Below the pieces are notes generated by a model, which had not been told where the DNA came from, ran no database searches, and saw only the letters and a list, made by a program, of their open reading frames with translations. DNA of 64,000 nucleotides from the NCBI RefSeq assembly GCF_040645195.1, contig NZ_JBEYXW010000030.1, forward strand, positions 1 to 64,000, given 5' to 3'. The DNA comes from Prauserella_A sp040645195. Lineage in GTDB: Bacteria > Actinomycetota > Actinomycetes > Mycobacteriales > Pseudonocardiaceae. The position numbers and the translations under genes were made by a program. This document shows, one piece after another, positions 53,347 through 61,767 of this stretch (the stretch's first letter is position 1; each line of letters starts with the position of its first letter).

Positions 53347-54233
53347 TCAGGAGGACCCGGGACCCTGTTGGGATCTCGCAGCGAGTGGCTGATGCGGGTC
53401 TGGGTTTCCTGCGTGGTTGCGTGGGATGTCGCACGATGGTGCCCCGCGCGGGAGTCGTGTGGGGTGCACAACGCGGTGGCACGGGCCGTTGCCTGGGGAG
53501 CGGGGCGGATGGGTGCTGTCGTACGGTGTGGCGGCATCGTGCTTCATTCGGGTGTGATCACGGATGAGCTGCATCTCGATCACCTGGGCCGCTGTCCGTA
53601 AATCGGCTGCCGTTGTCCCGGCGGGGAGTGCCGTTGGCGAGAGCACAGTTCCGTCGTCGGCTCGGTCAACGTAGAAGCCCCGCTGTTTGGCGTCATTGGC
53701 CTCACGAGCCGCAAGCTCGGCCTCTTGTTGACGTTGCCTGTGCGCCTGCTGCCACGATTCGAGGTCCGAACCTAGATCGGGGAGACGGCTGTAGTCCCCC
53801 CATATTCGGCGAGCTCGTCGCCGAATATGGCTGCCTCGAGGTACTTCTTCATGTGGCTTCGTCCGTGCTGAGCAAGCTCATCCACAACGCGAGGCGTATC
53901 GTCTCCCCGATTCCAGCTGGTCGAGAATGCCTCGTAGATCCAGAGGATTTTACCGAGCTCTTCCTGTGCCAGGACGCTTAACGAGCGGGCGCGCCCATAC
54001 GAGTCAACAGCTAACAGGGCGTACGCGTCAGCGATCAGGGCGGATGCGTTGTCCATCAACGCTTTCCAGAACTCGCGTGCCGCGGAAGGACTCATCTCGA
54101 CCATGAGTTCAGCGTGCCCATCGACCAGACCAGCGTGGGAGGTACCCTGCCGAACGGCCTCCGTTGAGCACGCCCGCCGGTGCTTCGACGAGGCTGACTG
54201 TCGCCCCAACAGTTGCCTCGTGACCGGCTTCAT
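53347..54233 (-). pseudogene. AbiV-like (HEPN) abortive-infection protein, frameshifted at a G6 tract
   Basis: Frame 1 carries KALMDNASALIADAYALLAV and SYGRARSLSVLAQEELGKIL, the HEPN/AbiV signature helix pair, to EYGG. At a run of six G (53796-53801 on the plus strand as C6) the continuation moves to another frame: SDLESWQQAHRQRQQEAELA, NDAKQRGFYVDRADDGTVLS and AADLRTAAQVIEMQLIRDHT, ending about 53535. AbiV proteins make cells abort phage infection. The two halves join if one G is added, so this is a real slip mutation, phase variation or a sequence error. The N-terminal start is uncertain (54233 or about 54104). Confidence 0.7.
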
Positions 54234-55085
54234 TGTCTCGCCGGTCGGTTGTTCTCAGACTCCGCGGATGTTGTGTCTTGGTTGTTCTGTCGCAGGTTAG
54301 GCGGTAGTAGACGCTCTCGTGCTCGGTGGGTGTGTGGTAGCCGAGGCGTAAGTGCAGTTGTCAGATAGCGGGCCAATTCCGGGCCGGCGTCCCGCATTTC
54401 CTGCTCGTGCAGCCGGAGAAACCGGCACATGACTCGGTCCCGCATCGCGGTCGCGCGGGCGAGCGCCTGCTGGACGGTGCAGGCATGCTCGTGCCGGATG
54501 AGGCGGATCAGGTTGAATTCCCGGGGCAGGTCGTACCGCGCGGCGCGCTTCTCCTCTTTGGTGTGGCCGAAGATGTCGTTGTCCCACATGGTGAGGAGGT
54601 CGGCGAGCTCTTCGAGGGCACGGACGTTCGGGGAGTATTGCTCGGCGTCGGTGAGAGCGAATCCGCCGAAGGCGAGGAGCGTTCCGGAGGAGGCTTGACC
54701 CCCTTCGGCCAGCCGGGAGACGGTGTAGTCATCCAGGCTGGGCACTTCGTTCTGGTGCTGCCGGCCCAGGCGGGTGAGCAGGGCGCCCAACAGGTACTTC
54801 CCCGAGTGGCTCGTCGAACACGGCGTCGTCAACGGCGAAGATCCACAGGAGGAATTCGGCGTAGACTTTCCGCTGGGCGATGGGGGCGTCCGGGAGTGTC
54901 CGAGCGGCCAGATGCCCCACGCTCATCGCGGCCAGGTAGTCGCGTTGTCGGCGATCGGCGTAGACGCCCAGCCGGTCCATCCAGGCGAGCGCGCCGGCGT
55001 CCAGCAGATCACCGTCCGCCGGGGGTGGCGAGGGAAGCGGGCAGCAGAAGCGTTTCCCCCGGGCATCGGCTCTCGGCTCATCCAT
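54230..55085 (-). pseudogene. Class I terpene synthase, frameshifted and 3'-truncated
   Basis: The first frame (ATG 55085) holds LAWMDRLGVYADRRQRDYLA and AEFLLWIFAVDDAVFDE, the Asp-rich metal motif region. Homology then shifts frame near 54.81 kb to GKYLLGALLTRLGRQ and continues to ADLLTMWDNDIFGHTKEEKR, a near-consensus N-D-x2-S-x3-E triad (Gly for Ser), and LIRHEHACTVQQALA. The sequence runs into an IS3-like tail at 54.35 kb, so the last helices are lost. In the complete state it would cyclise a prenyl diphosphate. Confidence 0.78.
54292..54354 (-). pseudogene. IS3-like transposase C-terminal fragment
   Basis: The minus strand reads QLHLRLGYHTPTEHESVYYR in a frame different from the terpene synthase. 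This resembles the R-L-H-x2-L-G-Y-x-T-P-x-E tail of IS3 orfB and marks the point where the terpene synthase was cut. Confidence 0.5.
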
Positions 55086-55412
55086 GGCTTGTCCCTGCTC
55101 GTCGATGCGGTCACTGCGCCGAACCGGCGGACTCCCGAATCGCGATCGCCGGCGACCACGAGGCTGATCCGGGCGGCCTTCCCTCCGACGACATCGCCCG
55201 CTCCGCGGCCGGGGAGGACACGGGGGCAGGCGGTGTCGTCGTGGAAGACGTCGTGGTAGGCGCAATTCTGCTTGCCGGGTTCGGTTGAATGTTCGGCTTT
55301 TCCGTTCTTCCAGGGCTATGCGGCTTGTTCGTCTGTGTCGGGCGTTGATGGCCGCGGCAGGGCGGGCAGCATGGCTCGCGGAGCAGCCGATCCCGGCCGG
55401 GATCTCTCGTGG
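55086..55412. other. Intergenic, no supported gene
   Basis: 327 bp upstream of the terpene-synthase pseudogene and downstream of the DNRLRE-type secreted gene. No gene or clear signal was found. Confidence 0.4.
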
Positions 55413-56036
55413 CTAGACCGCTACGGGTGCGGTACCGGCGCGCTGAGCCTGGGTGACGTGCAAAATCGCAGGGTTGCCACTGTCTTTCGACCAGACTTCG
55501 ATTTCGCCAGTCTGGACGCCGACATAGATGCTGAACTGCCCGTCAGAGGCTGCCCGTTTGCACGCGGGAGTGATGTCGATCGGCCCCAGGTTGGCATGCG
55601 GCCAAGCGGTGGCCACAGTGAACGGCTTTCCGGATTCCGGGGCGTTTTCTCCATCGACGGCGTCCTCGTCCCACTGCGCTGACGCCGCTCGCGCAACGGT
55701 CACCTCGACCGGGTTGTGAAGCGGTTTGGTGAATGCCGCCAACTGCACCGTACATCGGGTGACCGACGAAGGCGGGACGGCCAGCTGGAACCCGATGAGA
55801 GCGCGCACATACGCAAGGCCGCCCGTGTTGGCCTGGAGGGTATCCGTGCGACCAAGCGTACATTTGTAGGCGTTGAGATCCGGGCACCCTGCCGCGGAGA
55901 CGGTGCTGCGCAGAATGGTCGAGTCCTTGATGGCGGGGGTCGATATCTCGTCCGCAACGGCCGGCGCGGCGGCCGACACGACCAGCACCGGCGACACCAC
56001 AGCGGGAAGTAGAGCACGAAACACTTTCGTCAACAT
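55413..56036 (-). CDS. Secreted DNRLRE-domain-like protein
   Basis: A 207-aa exported protein. Signal peptide MLTKVFRALLPAVVSPVL with cleavage near AVA-DE (residue about 28). The mature part follows the DNRLRE carbohydrate-binding-like pattern: DSTILRS, a charged repeat with YVRALIGFQL, then CTVQLAAFTKP, VARAASAQWDEDAV (the W-x-E step), DITPACKRAASDGQFSIYVG and EVWSKDSGNPAILHV. Three cysteine pairs are possible. Such domains usually bind cell-wall or polysaccharide ligands. GAGGGGGTCTCGCTG precedes the ATG at 56036. Confidence 0.82.
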   Translation of the reverse strand: MLTKVFRALLPAVVSPVLVVSAAAPAVADEISTPAIKDSTILRSTVSAAGCPDLNAYKCTLGRTDTLQANTGGLAYVRALIGFQLAVPPSSVTRCTVQLAAFTKPLHNPVEVTVARAASAQWDEDAVDGENAPESGKPFTVATAWPHANLGPIDITPACKRAASDGQFSIYVGVQTGEIEVWSKDSGNPAILHVTQAQRAGTAPVAV

Positions 56037-56236
56037 CAGCGAGACCCCCTCGAATCGAGGCCACCAACGAGAGGGATGGCCGTGATCTTGTCGTCCACAG
56101 CGGCTGCCGAGGCCCAAAGCCGCACTCTCCGCCGTCCAGTCTGGGTGGAACTGCGGTGACTGGGCATATTTCTACCGATCCGGGTGACCCCTGACCAGGC
56201 GACGTCTCGTCACTGATCTTGTTGTTGGCGGCCTAG
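56037..56236. other. Intergenic, no supported gene
   Basis: Leader of the secreted gene and 3' flank of a transposase fragment. Nothing else was seen. Confidence 0.4.
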
Positions 56237-56430
56237 GAGTCGGGCCGGCCGGCGAGGGGGATGCCGTACATGATCACGCCCGGGCTACTCTGGTAGCCGC
56301 CGTCAGTCATGACCGGCCGCGCGGCCAGGGTGTGTCCGATGCCCGAGTCGCGGCAGGCGGTGCGGTCGTCGCGGTTACCCGCAGGGTCCTCGATGATCCA
56401 GCCCCAGCGGACGACGGCTCCGAGCGCCTG
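56237..56430 (-). pseudogene. IS5-type transposase fragment (tentative)
   Basis: The minus strand reads GNRDDRTACRDSGIGHTLAA then RPVMTDGGYQSSPGVIM, resembling the second catalytic-Asp block (D-G-G-Y-x-G) of IS5-group transposases. There is no start, and the rest is missing. Assignment by motif only. Confidence 0.45.
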
Positions 56431-56810
56431 CTGATGGTTCCGTGGATCTGGCGGACGGCCGACGCTGCCATCGGGCAGCACTGGCCGCCTTGTGGCCGTG
56501 GCCATCCTCGGTCCTCTTGTGTCGCTCGATGGACCCTATTGTCAACGAAATTGTCACGCGGTCGGCCGATTGGAGATCGGATGCCATCCAAGCCATACTG
56601 AGATGGAAATTACTCCAGAATTGCAACCGGTTCCCCGGTGCCTGGACCGTGAAACCGGGGACGACTGCGCCCACGTCACGTGGCGGGATCGGAAGTCCAG
56701 GGAGAAACAGCCCGGCCGAGCGAGGTACCGACGACCACTATCGTCGATTGTGGACGATGGATCATTGCGCAAGAGAGGCCTTGGCTATCTGAGACGACCG
56801 GAGGATCCCG

Positions 56811-58412
56811 ATGACCCATGAGATGCGGCGGAGTCAAGGCAGCGAAGAGTCGCTGCCGGATAGCCTTCACGCGCAGCTGACGAAGACCGAAAAGGTGCGC
56901 CTCGAAGAGTTCGTCAAGGTGGCGCGAGAGATGTTTGCATCAGTGGATGTTCGACTGGATGACATGGTCACCGCCGCACTCAAGGCGCTGGAAACAGAAG
57001 CTGTGATCCTTGAGCTGCACAAGCGGGAATCGATGGACAGAAAGTCCGCGAAACATGCCGAACCATCCATGCCCAAGAAATATATACACAAGCCGGGGGA
57101 TGCACTAACAGAAGATCTCGCCGTGCTTTATGGTGAATACAACGCGACGAAGCTTGCCGTAGACGCGTCAGAAGTTGCCTGGACCGCGCTGGGAGCATCC
57201 GTCCTCTTGCTTGGCGGCTGTGCACCCAAGGAAGTACGCGACGTCATCTGCAGCTTTATGTACGCCACCGGATGCGATGATTGCGCACACGAGGCCGACC
57301 GCGTGTCTCCCGGCGGAGGCGAGCGGCTGCTGACCGAAGCAAGGATGCGGCGAGCGGCCATCCTGGAAAAAGTGGCCGCCATTCCCGGAATATGGGCGCG
57401 AAACCTCGTCCTGACCGGCCTCACGGTCGGCGCTCGCGCCAAGTTGGCGCGTCCGGACGACGCAACGCCCGCCGGCTACGCGACCGCCCTGACTCGCATG
57501 CGCGCACATCTCACCTTCACCGAAATTGTCTACGCGCGACTGGCAGACTTCGGGACCAATTCATTCATGGAGATAGACTCCTCGACACCATGGCGCAGGC
57601 CGCCCGGCTACCTCGACACCCTTAGTGTGTGTGCCGCGATGGCGCATGACATCGTGGACTTCGCGAGCGACGAACGCGAAATGGAGGTACTCAACCTCGC
57701 TGCCCATACGGAATTCGAACACTTGAAGTGCAGCCGTGGAGTAGCAGGCCGGTTCGTCTCCGACGTCATGGTGGGCGCGCCGGCGGTCGCCGCTGCCGCC
57801 GGCGCGCGTGATGCCGACGATGCCGTCCGTGTGCCTCATGGCGTGGTGGCCTGGATGTTCGGAACCGGCCGCTATAACGCCTGGGAACAAATAGTCGACA
57901 TCGACGGCCTGCGCCTTCCGCCGCGTACAGGAACTCGAACGTTTCTGTCGACGCTGCATTCGAGCTGCGCAGAAGTGATCGATGTGGCGGTTTCGTCGAT
58001 GCCGTACGCAGACGCTATCGTCTCGCTTCTCACGTCCGGCAAAGTCACACCGCAAGCTACCGGCGGGATCACGAGCTGGCGTCATGCCACAGGCATCCTT
58101 CTCGAACAAGCCACGGATTCCGAATCGCCGATCGGCTGCGAGACCGCCGCAGCCCACGCGCGAGAACTTGCCGCACTGTTGATCACCAAAGCGAGTGCAT
58201 CGGAGCTGGCCACGACGACGCAGGCGATGCTGGCCGCAGTCGCCGCCGCGGATATCCACCGTGCGGATGTCCGGCAAACCTTCCGAGCACTGTATGTACC
58301 GTTGGTGGCCGCGTTCGTTCTCGGCGGCCTCTGCGACACCTCCGGAATCGGAAGCCACCTCGTCACCGCTCTTGATTCCACGGCAGAACCTGTCGAGAGC
58401 CCGGTGCCGTGA
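56811..58412 (+). CDS. Divergent class I terpene-synthase-like protein
   Basis: A 533-aa all-helical protein. D156-D157 (GCDDCAHEAD) could be the Asp-rich motif. H279-D280-I-V-D283-F-A-S-D287 matches the N-D-x2-S-x3-E triad with substitutions. R229/R231 lie about 48 residues earlier, near where terpene synthases have a diphosphate-sensor Arg. WMFGTGRYNAW (R354-Y355) sits 75 residues after the triad, like the conserved R-Y pair preceded by W. The N-terminus has about 100 extra residues (charged helices, ELHKRESMDRKSAKHAEPS) and the C-terminus about 150. Cyclase activity is unproven and the altered triad may make it inactive. A broken canonical terpene synthase is 2 kb away. Confidence 0.55.
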   Translation: MTHEMRRSQGSEESLPDSLHAQLTKTEKVRLEEFVKVAREMFASVDVRLDDMVTAALKALETEAVILELHKRESMDRKSAKHAEPSMPKKYIHKPGDALTEDLAVLYGEYNATKLAVDASEVAWTALGASVLLLGGCAPKEVRDVICSFMYATGCDDCAHEADRVSPGGGERLLTEARMRRAAILEKVAAIPGIWARNLVLTGLTVGARAKLARPDDATPAGYATALTRMRAHLTFTEIVYARLADFGTNSFMEIDSSTPWRRPPGYLDTLSVCAAMAHDIVDFASDEREMEVLNLAAHTEFEHLKCSRGVAGRFVSDVMVGAPAVAAAAGARDADDAVRVPHGVVAWMFGTGRYNAWEQIVDIDGLRLPPRTGTRTFLSTLHSSCAEVIDVAVSSMPYADAIVSLLTSGKVTPQATGGITSWRHATGILLEQATDSESPIGCETAAAHARELAALLITKASASELATTTQAMLAAVAAADIHRADVRQTFRALYVPLVAAFVLGGLCDTSGIGSHLVTALDSTAEPVESPVP

Positions 58413-58538
58413 ACGCGCAACGCGCCAAGGACGAGGGGCCGGCGTACCTGGCTGAGATCACCTCAATGACACCAAGTGCGCTGATGAATGGGCGGTCAGC
58501 TTGGCGGCCGGTCCATAGTCGATCGATCAGGGTGACCG

Positions 58539-59045
58539 TCAGATCTCTCGCCTTGTCAGCGCGCTGGAGAACAGAAACCCGACCGCTCCGGCGACTGCGG
58601 CGACGATGGCGCCGCCCACCTGGTCCGGGTTACGGAGGTAGCTGACTGCCGCAGCGCCAAAGATGGCGAACCCGATGACAGCGAAGGCGATACCGAGCAT
58701 GAAACTGATCGAGGCTTGCCGGTGGGCGTGCGTGTAGTACTTGACTATGAGTCGAGCGTTGCCGTCGGAGTACTGGTGTAGCGTCTCAGCAAGCTGTTCG
58801 GTCGACGTGTTCTGGCTGGACGCGACGTTGACGACGACTGATTGATGGGCTGACTGGTCTGCATGATCGACGTTCGGTCGCCTTGCTGGCCGGTATCTTC
58901 CGGCGACGGGACAGCTGCGTGTGGCGGCGTTCCTGGTCGACTGCGTCCAATGAAGGTTCAACGTTGATATCTCGGAGGGTTCCGCTCTCCGTGCTGTGGA
59001 AATCGCAGTGTTGCCACGGGAAGCGAACCCACCTTCGACAAACAT
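58539..59045 (-). CDS. Two-TM protein like TRADD-N-associated membrane modules
   Basis: A 168-aa protein. After a variable N-terminus, residues 87-112 form an amphipathic helix (ETLHQYSDGNARLIVKYYTH). Two membrane helices follow: 113-136 (ISFMLGIAFAVIGFAIFGAA) and 143-162 (GGAIVAAVAGAVGFLFSSAL). A Y-x-n-QA-x-SF-x2-S/G-x-FAxIGF pattern is what I know from the TRADD-N-associated TM domain of bacterial conflict systems. The first about 65 residues (cysteine, arginine rich) are probably not all translated, but no better start codon is visible. It would anchor in the cytoplasmic membrane. Confidence 0.5.
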   Translation of the reverse strand: MFVEGGFASRGNTAISTARRAEPSEISTLNLHWTQSTRNAATRSCPVAGRYRPARRPNVDHADQSAHQSVVVNVASSQNTSTEQLAETLHQYSDGNARLIVKYYTHAHRQASISFMLGIAFAVIGFAIFGAAAVSYLRNPDQVGGAIVAAVAGAVGFLFSSALTRREI

Positions 59046-59119
59046 TGCCAGCTCTGGTGGTAGCCCCGCACCTCCACCTTGGCAACAGCCGCAGCAGTCG
59101 CATGGGAGAAGCTTGCCTC

Positions 59120-59420
59120 ATCGCCTACGATATCCAAGGGGCTGTTCAAACTCCACAGGCGATGGAACGAGGGAGAACGCAACGCCACCCAGCTGTATCG
59201 CGAAATCCAAGCCGTTGGCTACCCGGGCGGCGAGTTCGCGGTGCAACGACATCTGCAGCAGTACCGCTCTGGCAGAGCCACGACCGCGTCTCCGGGTCAA
59301 AACCACCAACCGTGCGCGAAGTCACCGGCTGGATCATGACGCATCCCGACCACCTGTCCACCGGCGCAGCGGTGACTCTGAACGGCATCATCAACAGATC
59401 CGACGACCTCGACCGTGAGC
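59120..59420 (+). pseudogene. ISL3-family transposase fragment
   Basis: The plus strand reads LHRRWNEGERNATQLYREIQ and AVGYPGGEFAVQRHLQQY, then in another frame PPTVREVTGWIMTHPDHLST. These are successive blocks of ISL3 transposases between the split catalytic domain halves. Both ends are missing and there is a frameshift near 59.28 kb. Confidence 0.65.
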
Positions 59421-59536
59421 TTCCCCCTATGCCGCTTCTTGCTGGGGCTGTGGTCGCACGGCCAACCACCCACCAGCCGCGTTCCCAACCTCTCAGGTCA
59501 GTACAACTAGGTGCTGGCCGCCTGCGGGTGTCGGCG

Positions 59537-60208
59537 TCAGCCGTCGGCGCGGGGCCGGGAGCGGGGCGTTGAGGGCAGGCAGCCCATCAGGCCCGCCATC
59601 GCGCGGTAGTGGGGGCTCGCCCGCCCGCCGAACGAGCGTTGTACCCGCTCGCGGACCTCGGTGCTCTGTTCCTGGCTGAGCTTGAACATGCCCTCCGTGC
59701 CGGTCACGTGGACGCGGAACGCGCCGACGGCGGGCAGGATCTTGCGGAAGTAGCCGATCGACTCGGTCATGTCCCAGTCGCTGCCGAACCGGCTCTCGAA
59801 GGTGCGCACGGTGGCCATGACCACGTCGAGCGTCTCCTCGATCGGTTCGATCTTCTGGACGGTCCCGCGCACGTGGACCGAGGTGAAATCCCAGGTCGGC
59901 GCCGCCGGGGTGTACTCGTAGATCGTCGGTGTCACGTATCCGTGCGGCCCGGTGAACGTCAGCAGCACGACGCCGCCGTCCGCCAGCGCCGACCAGTGCG
60001 GGTTGCGCCGGTTCAGGTGGCACAACAGGGCACTGCCCGCCAGGTCGGCCGAACCGGTGTCGAACGCCTCCGGGATCGCCACCAGGTGGGTGGCGAACGG
60101 GGCCGCTCCCGGCGGGCCGTTGCTCGTCAGCAGTGCCAGCGGGTTGTTCCTGATGGTCTCGATCAGCCACGACGTGTCGGGCGGGCGGTACGGGCGAGGT
60201 ACGAACAT
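59537..60208 (-). CDS. PaiB-like FMN-binding/pyridoxamine 5'-phosphate oxidase-fold protein
   Basis: A 223-aa split-barrel flavoprotein. The N-terminal FVPRPYRPPDTSWLIETIRN is the PaiB signature, followed by THLVAIPEAFD, LLCHLNRRNPHWSAL and HVRGTVQKIEPIEETLDVVM. PaiB-family members bind FMN and have been linked to transcriptional regulation of degradative enzymes. The ATG at 60208 has GGGAG 7 nt upstream; in-frame ATGs at 60214 and 60232 are alternatives. It lies 20 bp after the monooxygenase gene on the same strand, so it is likely the operon's last gene. Confidence 0.88.
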   Translation of the reverse strand: MFVPRPYRPPDTSWLIETIRNNPLALLTSNGPPGAAPFATHLVAIPEAFDTGSADLAGSALLCHLNRRNPHWSALADGGVVLLTFTGPHGYVTPTIYEYTPAAPTWDFTSVHVRGTVQKIEPIEETLDVVMATVRTFESRFGSDWDMTESIGYFRKILPAVGAFRVHVTGTEGMFKLSQEQSTEVRERVQRSFGGRASPHYRAMAGLMGCLPSTPRSRPRADG

Positions 60209-60228
60209 CGGCATCTCCCGGCAGTGGC

Positions 60229-61722
60229 TCATCGCGGCAGGGCCGCGCCGAACCAGGTTGTGAGTGCGGTCCGGAGCGCGGTGGTGTCGGGCGCGCCGTC
60301 GGTGGCGGCCGCCCAGGCGACATGGCCGTCGGGGCGGACGAGGAGTGCGGCGGGAGCGGGGATCTCGCCGCACCCCGGGACGGGCCAGTGGTCGTCCTCG
60401 CTCCGCGCCTCGACGAGGTCGACGCGGCCGGCCCAGCCCTCGGCGGCCGCCGCCACGTCGGCGCTGCCGCGCAGGTCGAGCAGTACGGGACGGGCGGCGT
60501 GCAGCAGTTCGTGGAGACGGGTGGTGCCCTCGGGCGTCTTGAGGTCGGCGTCGGGCACCCGGCGGCCGGCCAGCGCGTGATCGCCGTCGGCCGGGTACCG
60601 GATGTCCAGTGCGGTGAGCATGCCGCGCAGATACCGGTTGACGTCCTCGAATTCGACGAGCGAGGCGAACACGTCCCGCAGCGCGTCCGTCTGGGGACCG
60701 GGGCGGACCAGCGCCACCTGGGCCTGGACATTGCGCAGGACGCGCGCACCCACGGCGTGGCGCTCGTCGTGGTAGCTGTCCAGCAGGGTGTCCGGCGCCT
60801 CGCCGCGCACCACCGAGGCGAGCTTCCACCCGAGGTTGACCGCGTCCTGGACACCCACGTTCAGCCCCTGCCCGCCGGACGGGTAGTGGATGTGCGCGGC
60901 GTCGCCCGCGAGCAGCACCCGGCCCTCCCGGTACCGCGCGGCCTGCCGGGCGGCGTCGCTGAACCGGGAGACCCACCGCGGGTCGCACATGCCCCAATCC
61001 GTGCCCGCGAGCCTGATCAGCGACTCCTGGAGCTGCTCGAACGTCGCGGGCTCGTCGCGGTCCGGGACGCGGTCGAACTCGGAGGTGATGATCCGGTGCC
61101 AGCCCGGCTCCAGCGCGAACACCGAGACGTGGCCGCCATGACAGCGCCGCATGAAGATGTAGTCCTCGGGCAGCCCGGGCAGCCGGACGTCGCCCAGCAG
61201 CCCGGTCATCGTCGCCGGTGTGCCGGGGAAGGCGATGCCCGACAGCTTGCGCACCGCGCTGCGGCCGCCGTCGCAGCCCACGAGGTAGCGGGCGCGCAGG
61301 GGAGCGGGTGCCGTGCTCAGGTCGACGTTCACGCCGGCGCCGTCCTGGCGGATTCCGCTCACCTCCGACAACCAGCGCACCCGCACGCCGAGTCCGGCGG
61401 CCCACTCCTCCAGCAGCTGCTCGATGGCGGACTGCGGGAGGTTCAGCGGGTAGATGTGCCGGGACTCGGACTCGTCGAAGTCCAGCCACAGCCCCGAGAA
61501 GTGGCTTACCGGCTGCCGTTCGCCAGCTGCCAGGAACCGGTCGAGGACACCGCGCTGATCGAGGACCTCCAGGGTGCGGGCGTGCATCCCGCCCGCTCGC
61601 GACTCGCCGGTCCGGCCCGCGAGCCGGTCGGTCACCACCACCTCGACGCCCGCCAGCCGCAGCTCACAGGCGAGCATCAGGCCGGTCGCGCCGGCGCCCG
61701 CGATCACCACGTCCGCGTCCAT
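60229..61722 (-). CDS. FAD-dependent aromatic monooxygenase (PheA/TetX family)
   Basis: A 497-aa group A flavin monooxygenase. The GxGxxG motif is in ADVVIAGAGATGLMLACELR, the DG motif in LVGCDGGRSAVRKLSG and the GD motif in VLLAGDAAHIHYPSGGQGLN. The C-terminal thioredoxin-like domain (about 380-497) is typical of polyketide-tailoring hydroxylases. It hydroxylates an aromatic ring using NAD(P)H. The ATG at 61722 follows GGGAG; ATG at 61752 is an alternative. In the operon with the MDR enzyme and ketoacyl synthase, a polyketide product is the likely substrate. Confidence 0.92.
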   Translation of the reverse strand: MDADVVIAGAGATGLMLACELRLAGVEVVVTDRLAGRTGESRAGGMHARTLEVLDQRGVLDRFLAAGERQPVSHFSGLWLDFDESESRHIYPLNLPQSAIEQLLEEWAAGLGVRVRWLSEVSGIRQDGAGVNVDLSTAPAPLRARYLVGCDGGRSAVRKLSGIAFPGTPATMTGLLGDVRLPGLPEDYIFMRRCHGGHVSVFALEPGWHRIITSEFDRVPDRDEPATFEQLQESLIRLAGTDWGMCDPRWVSRFSDAARQAARYREGRVLLAGDAAHIHYPSGGQGLNVGVQDAVNLGWKLASVVRGEAPDTLLDSYHDERHAVGARVLRNVQAQVALVRPGPQTDALRDVFASLVEFEDVNRYLRGMLTALDIRYPADGDHALAGRRVPDADLKTPEGTTRLHELLHAARPVLLDLRGSADVAAAAEGWAGRVDLVEARSEDDHWPVPGCGEIPAPAALLVRPDGHVAWAAATDGAPDTTALRTALTTWFGAALPR

Positions 61723-61767
61723 CCCGGCGTCTCCCACGTCGGTTCCCTCCATCCACCGTCGGGCTGC

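Noticed and set aside
58883..59572. 229-codon plus-strand frame near 59 kb as a gene
   Set aside because: It joins antisense of the two-TM gene with an ISL3 transposase fragment; only the latter has homology.
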